A DNA stretch of 46,053 nucleotides, from the NCBI GenBank assembly GCA_021797515.1, contig JAJZZP010000133.1, positions 1 through 46,053 of the forward strand, given 5' to 3'. Under the pieces are notes generated by a model. It saw nothing but the letters and a program-made list of their open reading frames with translations. It had not been told where the DNA came from and searched no databases. Origin of the DNA: Bacillota bacterium. Lineage in GTDB: Bacteria; Bacillota; Sulfobacillia; Sulfobacillales; Sulfobacillaceae. A program made the position numbers and the translations under genes. Below are positions 9,639 through 19,420 of this stretch, piece by piece (position 1 is the stretch's first letter; each line of letters begins with the position of its first letter).

Positions 9639-9667
9639 GGTGACTCCTCTCGGATCGAGGATGCGAG

Positions 9668-9743
9668 TGGAGCGGAAGACGGGATTCGAACCCGCGACCT
9701 TCGGCTTGGGAAGCCGACATTCTACCAACTGAACTACTTCCGC
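9668..9743 (-). tRNA. tRNA-Gly (anticodon CCC)
   Basis: A 76-nt cloverleaf on the minus strand. The acceptor GCGGAAG pairs with CTTCCGC and CCA is encoded. The anticodon stem TCGGC/GCCGA encloses loop TTCCCAA, giving CCC (codon GGG). The T-arm contains GGTTCGAATCC. It lies between purA and the aldolase gene. Confidence 0.95.
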
Positions 9744-9808
9744 GCACCTTACACTCTAACACCCGCGACCTTCTTGGTCAAGGCCATCTGATATCCTTGG
9801 CTTGGTAC

Positions 9809-11110
<1,302 letters not shown>

Positions 11111-12451
11111 TTAACTTGGATAGCCCATCGCCATCGGCGCGGTGCTGAGAAACTTGCCAATTTCTTTTTTAAACAGCAAATGGACGGTTCCCGTCGGCCC
11201 ATTACGTTGCTTGGCCACGATGAGTTCAGTGACGTCCGGATTTTCTGAATCCTTTTGATAGTAGTCTTCGCGATAAAGAAAAGCCACGATGTCGGCATCT
11301 TGTTCTATGGCACCCGACTCTCGCAAATCCGACAGCATTGGACGTTTGTCAGTGCGGCTTTCTACTGCTCGTGACAATTGCGACAAAGCCACTACCGGAA
11401 CATCAATCTCTCTGGCCAGGGCTTTCAGGGATCGGGAGATATCGGAAATCTCCTGCTGCCGATTTTCGGCTCTCCTTCCCTGCATCAACTGCATATAGTC
11501 TACAATAACCAGACCAATATCAAACTGGGATTTTAGCTGACGGGCCTTGGCCCGAAGTTCCAATGCGGAAATTCCCGGCGTATCATCAATGAAAATCGGG
11601 GCTTCCCCCAACCTTCCCAGAGCTATGCTTAGCGTGGCCCACATATCATCATCCAACTCACCCGTACGTAAGCGCTGGCCAGACAACTCAGCTTCGGCAC
11701 TTAAGAGCCTCAAGGCGAGCTGCTCTCGAGACATCTCCAGACTAAAAATTGCCACTGGCACTTGCTCATGGATAGCGGCATAACGGGCAAGATTTAAACA
11801 GAGCATGGTTTTTCCCATAGAAGGCCGAGCAGCGATGATAATCAGATCAGAATTTTGCAATCCTGCTGTCAACCGGTCGAGGTCAGGAAAACCGGTTGGC
11901 AGTCCCACGAGTTTTCCTTTATTGGCATAGAGCAATTCCAATCGGTTAAACGTATCCAACAAGACCTCGTGCAACCGGACAAAATCGCGCTGTCCGCCTT
12001 GCGTAAGCGAAAACAGATCTTTTTGGGCTTTGTCCAATAAGTCTCTCGGAGTAGATTCTCCTTGATATGCTTCGCTGACCAGTCGCGTAGATATGGAGAT
12101 TATCTTCCGCAGTAAACTAGATTCCTTAACTTGATGAGCGTAGTATTCAACGTGGGCTGCGGTTGGCACTAACGAAGCCAGTTCCATGAGATAGGGCAAA
12201 CCGCCCACCACGTCGAGCTGGTTTTTTGCCCGCAGTTCCTCCCCTGTCATCACCACATCCACAGGTTTTCCCTGATTAAAGAGATTAACCATCGCTTCGA
12301 AAACCTTGCGGTGATTTTCCTGGTAAAAATCGTCGGCAGTAATTGCCTCCACGGCACGTGCCACAGCGTCGGGTTCTATAAGCATGGCACCGATAACCGA
12401 CATCTCGGCATCAGGGCTATGAGGCGGCATTCGGACCAATTCTACACTCAC
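11111..12451 (-). CDS. dnaB: Replicative DNA helicase DnaB
   Basis: The 446-residue hexameric 5'-3' helicase that opens the fork and recruits primase. The N-terminal domain begins PPHSPDAEMSVIGAMLI. The RecA-like domain carries Walker A ARPSMGKTMLCLNLA (about residue 205), Walker B IGLVIVDYMQLM and the H4/DnaB signature QEISDISRSLKALARE. The GTG start overlaps the stop of the Lon-like gene (GTGA), suggesting coupling; ATG at 12430 is an alternative. The gene corresponds to Bacillus dnaC. A DciA-like loader candidate is encoded beyond oriC at 30.4 kb. Confidence 0.97.
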   Translation of the reverse strand: MSVELVRMPPHSPDAEMSVIGAMLIEPDAVARAVEAITADDFYQENHRKVFEAMVNLFNQGKPVDVVMTGEELRAKNQLDVVGGLPYLMELASLVPTAAHVEYYAHQVKESSLLRKIISISTRLVSEAYQGESTPRDLLDKAQKDLFSLTQGGQRDFVRLHEVLLDTFNRLELLYANKGKLVGLPTGFPDLDRLTAGLQNSDLIIIAARPSMGKTMLCLNLARYAAIHEQVPVAIFSLEMSREQLALRLLSAEAELSGQRLRTGELDDDMWATLSIALGRLGEAPIFIDDTPGISALELRAKARQLKSQFDIGLVIVDYMQLMQGRRAENRQQEISDISRSLKALAREIDVPVVALSQLSRAVESRTDKRPMLSDLRESGAIEQDADIVAFLYREDYYQKDSENPDVTELIVAKQRNGPTGTVHLLFKKEIGKFLSTAPMAMGYPS

Positions 12452-14352
12452 TCCAGCACCTCGGTCAGTAAACCGTCAACAGAGGAAATCAAGCGAATTT
12501 GCGGCCCGTCGGTTACGGGAGGGACATCGGCGTGGTTATCCTCTGGAATGAGTACCCACGGAATTCCGAGTTGCCGCGCCCCAAAGATTTTTTCTGGAAT
12601 GCCACCGACGGGTTTCAAACGCCCCGATAAGGACAACTCGCCTGTCATTGCCCGATCAGCACGAACCGGTGTCCCGGTAAGCGCACTATAAACGGCGACA
12701 AATATTGCCGCTCCCGCTGAGGGCCCGTCAATGTTTCCACCGCCTACAACGTTCACATGAACATCATATTGGCTCAAATCACGTCCCGTCAATCGTCTTA
12801 ATACCACCTCAGCATTAAACACAGAATCCTTGGCCATATTTCCTGCAGTTTGGTTAAATCTCCACTTCCCATGACCGCGGTCGGCAGCTGGAAATACTGC
12901 AGCTTCAATTTCCAACACCAAGCCTTGGTAGCCAGCAACCGCCAGTCCCAACGCACGGCCTACTGTGGCCGTGCGCGACACCGGGAAATTTACCAAGGAC
13001 AATCGTGATCGGCTAACCACGCGTTGCATCACATCCATGCCAATGACTGTCGGAGGAATGCCCTTGTCGAGATACGCTACAGAATACGCATCGGCCACCA
13101 AACTCACCGCTTTACGACCTTCTAAGGTGTACCGAGTTACCAGGGTCGTTGCGGCCGGATCCAATGTTACCCCAAGTCGGGAAGCAGCCCCTTCAGCGAT
13201 TTGACTCACCTCAATGGGTGTCAGTGGCTCAAAAAATATTTCTGCACAACGCGATCTAAGGGCCGGTGAAATGTCTTCCGGGCTCCTTGTGGTTGCGCCG
13301 ATTAACACAAAATCAGCGGGCGCACCCTCTTTGAACAGTTTATGCACATATTGAGGAACATTCGCATCTTGCGGATCATAGTAAGGGGAGTCAAAATTTA
13401 CCCGCTTGTCTTCTAGCACCTTTAATAATTTATTTTGCAAAATCGGGTCCATTTCACCAATTTCGTCGATAAACAAGACGCCGCCGTGGCTTTCGGTCAC
13501 TAATCCGGTCTTGGGTTCGGGTATTCCACTTTCCGCCAAGTCACGCCGGGCACCTTGATAAATGGGGTCGTGCACCGACCCTAAGAGCGGGTTGGTGACC
13601 TCACGCGGGTCCCAGCGTAAGGTTGTACCGTCCGTTTCCACAAAAGGAGCATCTTCTTTGAACGGGCTCTGCGGCAAGTCACGCGCAACCCCCAACACTA
13701 GCCGTGCAACGGTAGTTTTGCCGACACCGGGAGGACCATACAGCAAGACATGTTGGGGGTAGGGGGACGCGAGTTTGGCCAATAGTCCCCATTTCGCGGG
13801 CTCCTGCCCCACGACTTGTTCTAGAGTCTCTGGACGCATAATTTCTAAGGCCGACTGCGCCAGTCCGCCTTCGTCCAATTTTGCCAATTTGGCAAGCTTT
13901 TTCAAAGTTTCTGGCGTTTCGGGCCCAGAATCTTCTTTGAGAATTTGGTTGCGAATGTCCCGCACGTACTCCTCGTGGCGTTCCTGCATCCGCTCAGCAA
14001 TCCGCTTTTCCAAGTCATCTTCCAGTGATCGCCGTGCCAAGAGGTCGGCCAATTCATTTTGCAGTTGGTCCAAGATGGGCGGAATTTCCTTGTCTTCCGG
14101 GACATGAGCCAATGCAGGGTCTTCCAAAATCAGTTTTTGCAATGCCAGAACTCGCTCTTTGACATTTTGCGAGCGGAGCAACTTTAATGCTTGCAGTTTT
14201 CCAGCACGCAGGATCAAGCGTTCAGGGCCATAAATTTGCATCACAATTTCTTGGAGGGCGTCGACTCGTCGTGTGAGTGTCGTCAGCGACATGCGGCGCC
14301 TGCGCGGCGCCGACTGCCCCTTAGGATTTGTTTCGTCCAACTTTTCGGCCAT
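12448..14352 (-). CDS. Lon-family ATP-dependent protease, LonB/LonC-like
   Basis: A 634-residue protein lacking the LAN substrate-binding domain of LonA. It has a helical, charged N-terminal region (1-170) with coiled-coil character, an AAA+ domain with Walker A GPPGVGKT (206-213) and Walker B LFIDE (293-297), and a C-terminal Lon protease domain with catalytic Ser545 in DGPSAGA and Lys588 in GGIPEK. This architecture and position (between rplI and dnaB) recall the LonC group, some members of which have lost ATP binding; here the Walker motifs look intact. The ATG at 14352 with GAGGGGAG upstream is preferred to 14382. No N-terminal membrane helices are seen, unlike LonB of spores or archaea. 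Confidence 0.85.
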   Translation of the reverse strand: MAEKLDETNPKGQSAPRRRRMSLTTLTRRVDALQEIVMQIYGPERLILRAGKLQALKLLRSQNVKERVLALQKLILEDPALAHVPEDKEIPPILDQLQNELADLLARRSLEDDLEKRIAERMQERHEEYVRDIRNQILKEDSGPETPETLKKLAKLAKLDEGGLAQSALEIMRPETLEQVVGQEPAKWGLLAKLASPYPQHVLLYGPPGVGKTTVARLVLGVARDLPQSPFKEDAPFVETDGTTLRWDPREVTNPLLGSVHDPIYQGARRDLAESGIPEPKTGLVTESHGGVLFIDEIGEMDPILQNKLLKVLEDKRVNFDSPYYDPQDANVPQYVHKLFKEGAPADFVLIGATTRSPEDISPALRSRCAEIFFEPLTPIEVSQIAEGAASRLGVTLDPAATTLVTRYTLEGRKAVSLVADAYSVAYLDKGIPPTVIGMDVMQRVVSRSRLSLVNFPVSRTATVGRALGLAVAGYQGLVLEIEAAVFPAADRGHGKWRFNQTAGNMAKDSVFNAEVVLRRLTGRDLSQYDVHVNVVGGGNIDGPSAGAAIFVAVYSALTGTPVRADRAMTGELSLSGRLKPVGGIPEKIFGARQLGIPWVLIPEDNHADVPPVTDGPQIRLISSVDGLLTEVLE

Positions 14353-14385
14353 GGCTCTCCCCTCGGTTTCTCTGTAAAGCATCTA

Positions 14386-14826
14386 TCATTCCGGCACCAC
14401 CTGCACATGAATTACAGTTTCGATTCCCGGAAATAAGTGAATTTTGGCCTCCGTGTTCCCGACGTGCTTCAACGGTTCCAATGCAATTTTTTTCCGGTCT
14501 ACCGTAAACCCTTCACGCGCTAAGGCCTTAGCCACATCGCTATTAGTTACAGCGCCAAATAAGCGTCCCCCTTCTCCGACTTTGGCAGGAATCCGAATCA
14601 CCCGATCTTTTAAGGCTTGCGCCAGTTGGGACATTTGCGTCCGCGCTCTCTCCTGCCGCGCCTGGTCCCGCAATTTTCGTTCGGCGATGTCGCGCTCACG
14701 AGAAGCCGTTGCTTCGTTAGCCAATCCGCGAGGCAATAAGTAGTTTCGTGCGAATCCATCTTTAACTTCTATTATGTCACCTTTTTTACCTGTTCCAGCA
14801 ATATCTTGCAATAAAATCACACGCAT
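14386..14826 (-). CDS. rplI: 50S ribosomal protein L9
   Basis: A 146-residue ribosomal protein that binds 23S rRNA at the L1-stalk base. The start [24 protein letters not shown] and the conserved [15 protein letters not shown] are diagnostic; a charged linker helix and a C-terminal domain follow. ATG follows GAGGAGG. It is normally downstream of rpsR-yybS-gdpP; here yybS is decayed and gdpP absent. Confidence 0.97.
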   Translation of the reverse strand: MRVILLQDIAGTGKKGDIIEVKDGFARNYLLPRGLANEATASRERDIAERKLRDQARQERARTQMSQLAQALKDRVIRIPAKVGEGGRLFGAVTNSDVAKALAREGFTVDRKKIALEPLKHVGNTEAKIHLFPGIETVIHVQVVPE

Positions 14827-14839
14827 GCAAAAGACCTCC

Positions 14840-15699
14840 TCAAATCGGTTTCCCTTGACGAAACCATACCCGACGCCAGTGCCATAGGCTGTCTAGTAAC
14901 CCTATCCGGCCACGCACTATGCGGGCTGAATCCCCAATGCATGTGGTTGCTGACCACAGCACACTAGCCCCCAACACGCTATAGGCAGCCAACGGGCAGG
15001 TGCAACCCATAGTAACCCAACCATTTTTTTGATGACGAGTGACCTGGTTTACCATCAACTAAAGCATTGCCGCCGCCACGTTGAACCAGCCAGCACCCAA
15101 ACCAAGCTACTCTAGGTACCGAGAGCGGGGTTAACGGCCCCCAAAAAGGGAGAAAACCAAAAATTGCAGTTCCCGGTGCAAACAATATCGCCGACGTCTG
15201 CGAACGGCCCCGTGGCTACCAATGGCAAGGTATCGCGAAATTTGGCCGCCCACTGCACTACTGGTTGCATCGCCCAAATTCTCAACGTGACAAAAACATG
15301 CCTTGTTGACCACAGGGCTTAGGCAAAATTCCCTGTGGCCACCGCGGCCACTGTGACCCACCGCCCAAAAGACGCACGAAATCGAGTTTTAGTGCTCCAA
15401 GCGGTGGCTATCGCCACGGGGACTGCGTCCAAAATATAGCATAGCCAAAAATGAAAGCCCTTGGGGTAAGGTGCCACCATCAATAGGGTCTGCACGGCCT
15501 CAAGAACGGCCATCCGCCATCCCCTGTGCATCGCGACATACGATAAAGCCAGCGGAAAATCTACATGAGCAAACGGGAATGACTGTGGCGCGACACTCAC
15601 CAGCCCGACTAATGCCACGGAAATCGAAGCAAGGAACAGCAGTTCGGCGGTAAGTTCCAACCAGCGAAACCAAATGGCCAAGGAAATATTCATGGACAT
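14840..15699 (-). pseudogene. Decayed YybS/DUF2232-like membrane protein gene
   Basis: The 860-bp stretch between rpsR and rplI is the length and place of yybS. The first 126 codons read as a membrane protein (MSMNISLAIWFRWLELTAE through WVTVAAVATGNFA) then hit TAA at 15319-15321. The same frame continues sensibly (HVFVTLRIWAMQPVVQWAAK...). The frame is then lost near 15200-15180, where LFAPGTAIFGFLPFWG reads in a second frame, and the C-terminus [17 protein letters not shown] reads in a third frame ending at 14840. One nonsense codon and about two frameshifts make this a relic. Family assignment rests on position, length, hydrophobicity and the tail pattern. Confidence 0.7.
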
Positions 15700-15782
15700 C
15701 TCCTGCGACTATCCGCATTAAGCCCCATACCCATTGCGGCAACTGGGGCTGGCAGTTAGTTACCGAACGCGCATTTACCCTC

Positions 15783-15818
15783 GCACCAAAGAGCACGCGT
15801 ACGCGTGCTCTTTGGTGC
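15783..15818. terminator. 36-bp perfect palindrome after rpsR
   Basis: GCACCAAAGAGCACGCGT at 15783-15800 is followed directly by its exact reverse complement, giving an 18-bp stem with no spacer, beginning 3 bp after the rpsR stop. There is no T-run, so it may be a processing or stabilising hairpin, or an extrude-able palindrome, rather than a classical intrinsic terminator. Confidence 0.6.
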
Positions 15819-15820
15819 CT

Positions 15821-16051
15821 CTATTCTATAGTAAACGGCAACAGTGCCATATTTCTCGAGCGTTTTATAGCCACCGTCAATTGGCGTTGATGTTTGGCGC
15901 AATTGCCGGAAATTCGGCGAGGTAATATTTTCCCACGCTCAGTGATAAAGCGGCGCAATCGTGTTGCCTCTTTGAAGTCAACATAATCCACCTTGTCAAC
16001 ACAGAACGCACAGACTTTCTTTTTGGGTCGCCGCCCACGTTCTTTCCGCAT
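15821..16051 (-). CDS. rpsR: 30S ribosomal protein S18
   Basis: A 76-residue basic protein of the small-subunit platform, partner of S6. It begins [17 protein letters not shown], then [26 protein letters not shown], the S18 core. A CxFC pair at the N-terminus (CAFCVDK) with the later C..H may be a zinc-type variant of S18. It is the third gene of rpsF-ssb-rpsR. ATG follows AGAGGAGG. Confidence 0.97.
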   Translation of the reverse strand: MRKERGRRPKKKVCAFCVDKVDYVDFKEATRLRRFITERGKILPRRISGNCAKHQRQLTVAIKRSRNMALLPFTIE

Positions 16052-16065
16052 TTAGGGCCTCCTCT

Positions 16066-16458
16066 CTAAAACGGTAAGTCATCTGGGAGAGCCACATCAT
16101 CCGTCATAGGCATATCGGGAGCACTTCCGCTCCCATCTTTAGGTCGGTCCAAAAATCGCACACTATCAGCGACCACTTCGGACACGCGACGCTTAGTGCC
16201 GTCTTGCGCTTCATAACTGCGAACCTGGAGTCTGCCTTCTACTGCCACAAGCCGGCCTTTTGTTAGGTGATTGCCTACCGTCTCGCCTAACTTACGCCAG
16301 GCAATGCAATCAATAAAGTCGGTTTCTCGTTGCCCTTGCTGGTTAGAAAATGGACGGTCCACAGCGAGGGAAAAAGACGCTACAGGCACCCCTTGTGGGG
16401 TATAGCGCAGCTCAGGATCCCGCGTCAGCCGACCAATGAGGATGATGCGATTTAACAT
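16066..16458 (-). CDS. ssb: Single-stranded DNA-binding protein
   Basis: A 130-residue OB-fold protein that coats single-stranded DNA during replication and repair. It begins MLNRIILIGRLTRDPELRYTP, with FSLAVDRPF and the RLVAVEGRLQVRSYE strand. The C-terminus ends in an acidic tip (DDVALPDDLPF) that recruits partner proteins. Between rpsF and rpsR as in Bacillus ssbA. Confidence 0.97.
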   Translation of the reverse strand: MLNRIILIGRLTRDPELRYTPQGVPVASFSLAVDRPFSNQQGQRETDFIDCIAWRKLGETVGNHLTKGRLVAVEGRLQVRSYEAQDGTKRRVSEVVADSVRFLDRPKDGSGSAPDMPMTDDVALPDDLPF

Positions 16459-16479
16459 GACGATCCTCCCTGGACAAAT

Positions 16480-16785
16480 TTATTCCGCTTGCTTCTGTTC
16501 TCCGTCGATGCGCACCACAATAGAACGAAGAGCATCATCATGGATTTTTAATTGGCGGGTCATTTCGTTTCCGATATCTCCTTCGCCACTAAAAGTCACA
16601 ACCATGTAGAACCCCTCGTTGTATCCAGCTATCTCATAGGCCAGCTTTCGCCGCCCCCACTTTTCTGTTTTTTCAATGGTTCCGTTAAGTTGTTGGATGG
16701 CTTGCTCAAAGCGGTCAATGTCGGCGGTCTGTTGCTCTTCGCCGAGGTCCGGTTTCAAAATATACATAAGCTCATATCGAGCCAA
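16480..16785 (-). CDS. rpsF: 30S ribosomal protein S6
   Basis: A 101-residue ribosomal protein that pairs with S18. It starts ARYELMYILKPDL and contains KWGRRKLAYEIAGYNEGFYMVV, the S6 signature. The start codon is TTG (16785) preceded by a near-perfect GGAGGAGGTGA. It is the first gene of the rpsF-ssb-rpsR operon, with its own promoter and a structured leader upstream. Confidence 0.96.
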   Translation of the reverse strand: MARYELMYILKPDLGEEQQTADIDRFEQAIQQLNGTIEKTEKWGRRKLAYEIAGYNEGFYMVVTFSGEGDIGNEMTRQLKIHDDALRSIVVRIDGEQKQAE

Positions 16786-16799
16786 TTCTTTTCACCTCC

Positions 16800-16878
16800 T
16801 CCACGGTCGCCCGCTGATATCGCGGGGGCTCCGTATTTCGCCGGAGCAGGGTGGTGTGGGAATGTCCCAAACAGGGAC
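16800..16878 (-). promoter_or_regulatory. Structured rpsF leader (candidate S6:S18-binding RNA)
   Basis: Between the promoter and the ribosome-binding site the minus strand folds into three hairpins: AATGTCCC/GGGACATT, GCTCCG/CGGAGC and CCCGC/GCGGG. Leaders at this place bind the S6:S18 dimer for feedback control in many bacteria. I did not confirm the conserved CCG-bulge motif. Confidence 0.45.
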
Positions 16879-16907
16879 ATTATATCAGGTCACGGCACCC
16901 ATGGCAA
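16879..16907 (-). promoter_or_regulatory. rpsF operon promoter
   Basis: On the minus strand TTGCCA (16907-16902), a 17-bp spacer and a consensus TATAAT (16884-16879). It lies just downstream of the DUF951 gene and about 95 bp before rpsF. Confidence 0.8.
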
Positions 16908-17114
16908 TTATGGGGACGTTTGGTGGTCAGAACTGATGACTCTTTTGACCGCCCGTTCGAAATCTTTTCGAGATATCATTATTCGATGCCCACAACCTTG
17001 GCACCGTAACGCAAAGTCAATGCCTGTACGGGTCACCTGCCAGGTTTTGGAGCCACAGGGATGCGGTTTTTTTAGCTCAACGATGTCGTTTAGGTAGTAC
17101 TGGATCTTATTCAT
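16908..17114 (-). CDS. DUF951 family protein
   Basis: A 68-residue soluble protein of the DUF951 family: YYLNDIVELKKPHPCGSKTW, RTGIDFALRCQGCGHRIMISRKDFERAVKR. The C-G and CxxC cysteines suggest a small metal-binding or nucleic-acid-binding fold. Function is unknown. It usually accompanies mscS and the ribosomal genes near the origin. The ATG at 17114 follows AAAGGA and overlaps the mscS stop; the GTG at 17135 is less likely. Confidence 0.85.
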   Translation of the reverse strand: MNKIQYYLNDIVELKKPHPCGSKTWQVTRTGIDFALRCQGCGHRIMISRKDFERAVKRVISSDHQTSP

Positions 17115-17889
17115 GAGTTGATCCTTTCGCGCCACCTGCTACCATCCCATTTGCATAAAGAATGTGCGCGATTCTGGTCTTTAGGGCTTTGCCCACGATC
17201 GCGCCGTTTTCATAGTCTGCGGGTGCAGTGACTTGCCACAAGACTTGACCGGCAGCAAAACTGTCGATTCCGGCCAACCTTACCCCAGGGGTGGTAGCGG
17301 ATAATTCGTCAACGGCGGATTGCAGGACCGCATGCACTCGTTCTGGATCCTCTGTCGAGGGAACCGGCACCATAACACTTATCGTGGTTTGGCCGCGACT
17401 GGGATTTTGTACTTCTAAAATCAGGCGGTTGGGCACAATAATCAGCTCCCCGCTGGTCCCCGTTAACCGCGTAATGCGAATCCCCACTTCCAAGACAGTG
17501 CCAGAAAGGTTTAAATTCGGCAGGGTAATAAAATCGCCTACTACGAACTGGTCTTCGTACAGAAGAAATAGCCCGGTAACTACATCTTGGACTAAACCTT
17601 GAGCGCCAAAGCTTATCGCCAACCCCAAGATCCCTGCACTTGCAACAATTGCGGTAGTATGCACTTGAAATTGGTCTAGCACCATCACAATAACCAAAAA
17701 GTCGACGGTATAACGGATCACGGAAATCAGTAATCGATAGACCGTGGTACGTCGTGCAGCCAATCCCCGATCCCGGTTTTTGTGCTCCACACGGTTTACA
17801 ATGTGTTGAACCATGCGGACAAGCAGCATGCCAACGACGATAATTACTGCGGAGTCTAAAATTCGCGACAACCAAGAATTGGCGATCAC
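17107..17889 (-). CDS. Small-conductance mechanosensitive channel (MscS family)
   Basis: A 260-residue MscS-type channel that releases solutes on osmotic downshock. It has a short hydrophobic N-terminus, the pore-lining helix region (TAIVASAGILGLAISFGAQGLVQDVVTGLFLL, diagnostic of MscS), and a cytoplasmic beta domain (DQFVVGDFITLPNLNLSGTVLEVGIRITRL). The GTG start overlaps the CvpA stop by 4 nt, and its stop overlaps the start of DUF951. This is the same neighbourhood as Bacillus yyaF/ykuT-type channels. Confidence 0.92.
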   Translation of the reverse strand: MIANSWLSRILDSAVIIVVGMLLVRMVQHIVNRVEHKNRDRGLAARRTTVYRLLISVIRYTVDFLVIVMVLDQFQVHTTAIVASAGILGLAISFGAQGLVQDVVTGLFLLYEDQFVVGDFITLPNLNLSGTVLEVGIRITRLTGTSGELIIVPNRLILEVQNPSRGQTTISVMVPVPSTEDPERVHAVLQSAVDELSATTPGVRLAGIDSFAAGQVLWQVTAPADYENGAIVGKALKTRIAHILYANGMVAGGAKGSTHE

Positions 17890-18452
17890 ACTAAGAATCC
17901 TCCCCCAAGACGGCTAAGATGAGTAAACCAGCCCACGAGGAGCATAGCGATGGGAGCATGGTGCAAGTCTTTCCCCATGGGGCTGTGGGCAATCATGGGA
18001 AACGCTAATATGATGGTCAAAACAAGGCCGGCAACCAAACTGTGTTCGGCAAGTCCGGCTAAGCCTCCCCCTAGTTTGTTAAGGGCCCCTGTTATTTTGA
18101 AGGCCCGCAAGATATGGGTGGCAAACTCGCCGGCTAATCGACCGACGAACTCGGCGGCGCCGATCACCAGTAAGAATACTAGGAGAGCGAGGATGATATG
18201 AGCGAGATTGTAGGCTTGCACTGTGGCTCCCGGAACATTGGCTGCTGGTGCTGGTAAGAAGTGAGCGACCCACTTCTTTACTGGTAATGCGCTTAACAGA
18301 GTTTGAGTCAGTGTGCCGCCGAAGCGGGCGGCAATGGCGATGCCCGCAACATATCCCGCCAAGCTAAATAGAACCAGCACTAAGCCGCGCCTTAAACCCG
18401 TTAAGGCTCCGATCACGACATACCCCACTACCACTACATCGATCCAATCCAT
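17886..18452 (-). CDS. CvpA family membrane protein
   Basis: A 188-residue protein with four to five membrane helices, starting MDWIDVVVVGYVVIGALTGLRRGLV, the CvpA (colicin V production) pattern of an N-terminal D-x2-D-V and G-x2-R-G. Cellular role is poorly known. ATG 18452 has AAGGAGG directly upstream; the frame is open further 5' without a site. Coupled to mscS downstream by overlapping codons. Confidence 0.8.
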   Translation of the reverse strand: MDWIDVVVVGYVVIGALTGLRRGLVLVLFSLAGYVAGIAIAARFGGTLTQTLLSALPVKKWVAHFLPAPAANVPGATVQAYNLAHIILALLVFLLVIGAAEFVGRLAGEFATHILRAFKITGALNKLGGGLAGLAEHSLVAGLVLTIILAFPMIAHSPMGKDLHHAPIAMLLVGWFTHLSRLGGGFLV

Positions 18453-18463
18453 TAGGCCCTCCT

Positions 18464-18820
18464 TTATCTCATACGTGAATAATGCGGCCACATCATCAGC
18501 AGGTAACCACAAGCCACCGCTAGTAGCGCCGGGTCGGTCGGACCGCCACCTTGGAGTAGCGCCAGTCTGGTGGCGCCGTACGCCGCGGCTCCAGCAACGA
18601 ATGCAATGGCTACATCTCGCGGCAATGCCCTGGCGGTTTTCTTAGCATTCCCATTTTTCAACCACAAACCTAATTGTCCAGCCATTGTTACCGCGCCAAA
18701 CAGCACCGGGTAAAGCAATCCAGAGGGTACATCGGCAATATGGCGAGGTAAATAAAGGGCTACAATTAAAGGAAAAATCACGGCAATTATCGCACCAAGT
18801 GCCAAGTTCCATTTAGTCAT
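18464..18820 (-). CDS. Hypothetical membrane protein
   Basis: A 118-residue protein with three to four hydrophobic segments (LALGAIIAVIFPLIVALYL, LLYPVLFGAVTMAGQLGLW, VAIAFVAGAAAYGATRLAL, ALLAVACGYLLMMW). No family recognised. The ATG at 18820 overlaps the stop of the TPR gene (ATGA), and cvpA begins 12 bp downstream, so it is part of the same operon. Confidence 0.65.
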   Translation of the reverse strand: MTKWNLALGAIIAVIFPLIVALYLPRHIADVPSGLLYPVLFGAVTMAGQLGLWLKNGNAKKTARALPRDVAIAFVAGAAAYGATRLALLQGGGPTDPALLAVACGYLLMMWPHYSRMR

Positions 18821-19413
18821 GAATGAGGACCAACCCTTATGATAAAGTAGACGGCAATGGCAGCCAATAGGAGCCACCATACCATGGAAATTCCGCGTGG
18901 GCGACTACGTGTCGGTTTAGGAGGCGCCTGTCCTGCCCGGACAGCGCGTTCAGCACGGAATTCGTCGCGTTGCCGTTGGGTTTCAAGACGTTGCGAGCGC
19001 TTGAGATGGGTCACCGACTGATTTAGCCGTCCCAAGCGCCGATAGGCGACCGACAAATTGCGATGTGCGGGTGCATATTCGCCGTCAATGCTCAAAGCCA
19101 GCGTGTAATGTTTCACTGCTGTCTCAAGTTCCCCGCGTTCCAGATAAATGTTGCCTAAGTTCGTCAGGGCTGGCGCATGCATTCGGTCTTTTGCCAACGC
19201 GGTTAAAAAATATTGTTCCGCATCCTCCAGTGATCCCTTTTGCGCTAGGATGACCCCTAATTTGTTGTAACCTTCTGGGCGATCTGGATATCGGTCTACA
19301 AGCTCCTGAAATTTTTCCAGTGCTTCCTCACGATGGCCGGTCTGCCAAGCATATGTGCCTTCGACTAGCAATTTCTGTCCAATCGCATCCCAGTCTTCAA
19401 CCATTTCTTCCAC
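18817..19413 (-). CDS. Membrane-anchored TPR protein
   Basis: A 198-residue protein with three to four tetratricopeptide repeats (about 13-130; e.g. PEGYNKLGVILAQKGSLEDA, APALTNLGNIYLERGELETA, APAHRNLSVAYRRLGRL), a basic linker and one C-terminal helix (SMVWWLLLAAIAVYFII). It is probably tail-anchored with repeats in the cytoplasm serving protein contacts. GTG 19413 or ATG 19404 could start it; both have weak sites. It is coupled to the following membrane-protein gene. Confidence 0.8.
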   Translation of the reverse strand: MEEMVEDWDAIGQKLLVEGTYAWQTGHREEALEKFQELVDRYPDRPEGYNKLGVILAQKGSLEDAEQYFLTALAKDRMHAPALTNLGNIYLERGELETAVKHYTLALSIDGEYAPAHRNLSVAYRRLGRLNQSVTHLKRSQRLETQRQRDEFRAERAVRAGQAPPKPTRSRPRGISMVWWLLLAAIAVYFIIRVGPHS

Positions 19414-19420
19414 CTGTTCC

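Noticed and set aside
9639..9728. Longer N-terminus for the class II aldolase
   Set aside because: The extension is translated tRNA-Gly sequence; a good ribosome-binding site precedes the GTG at 9638.
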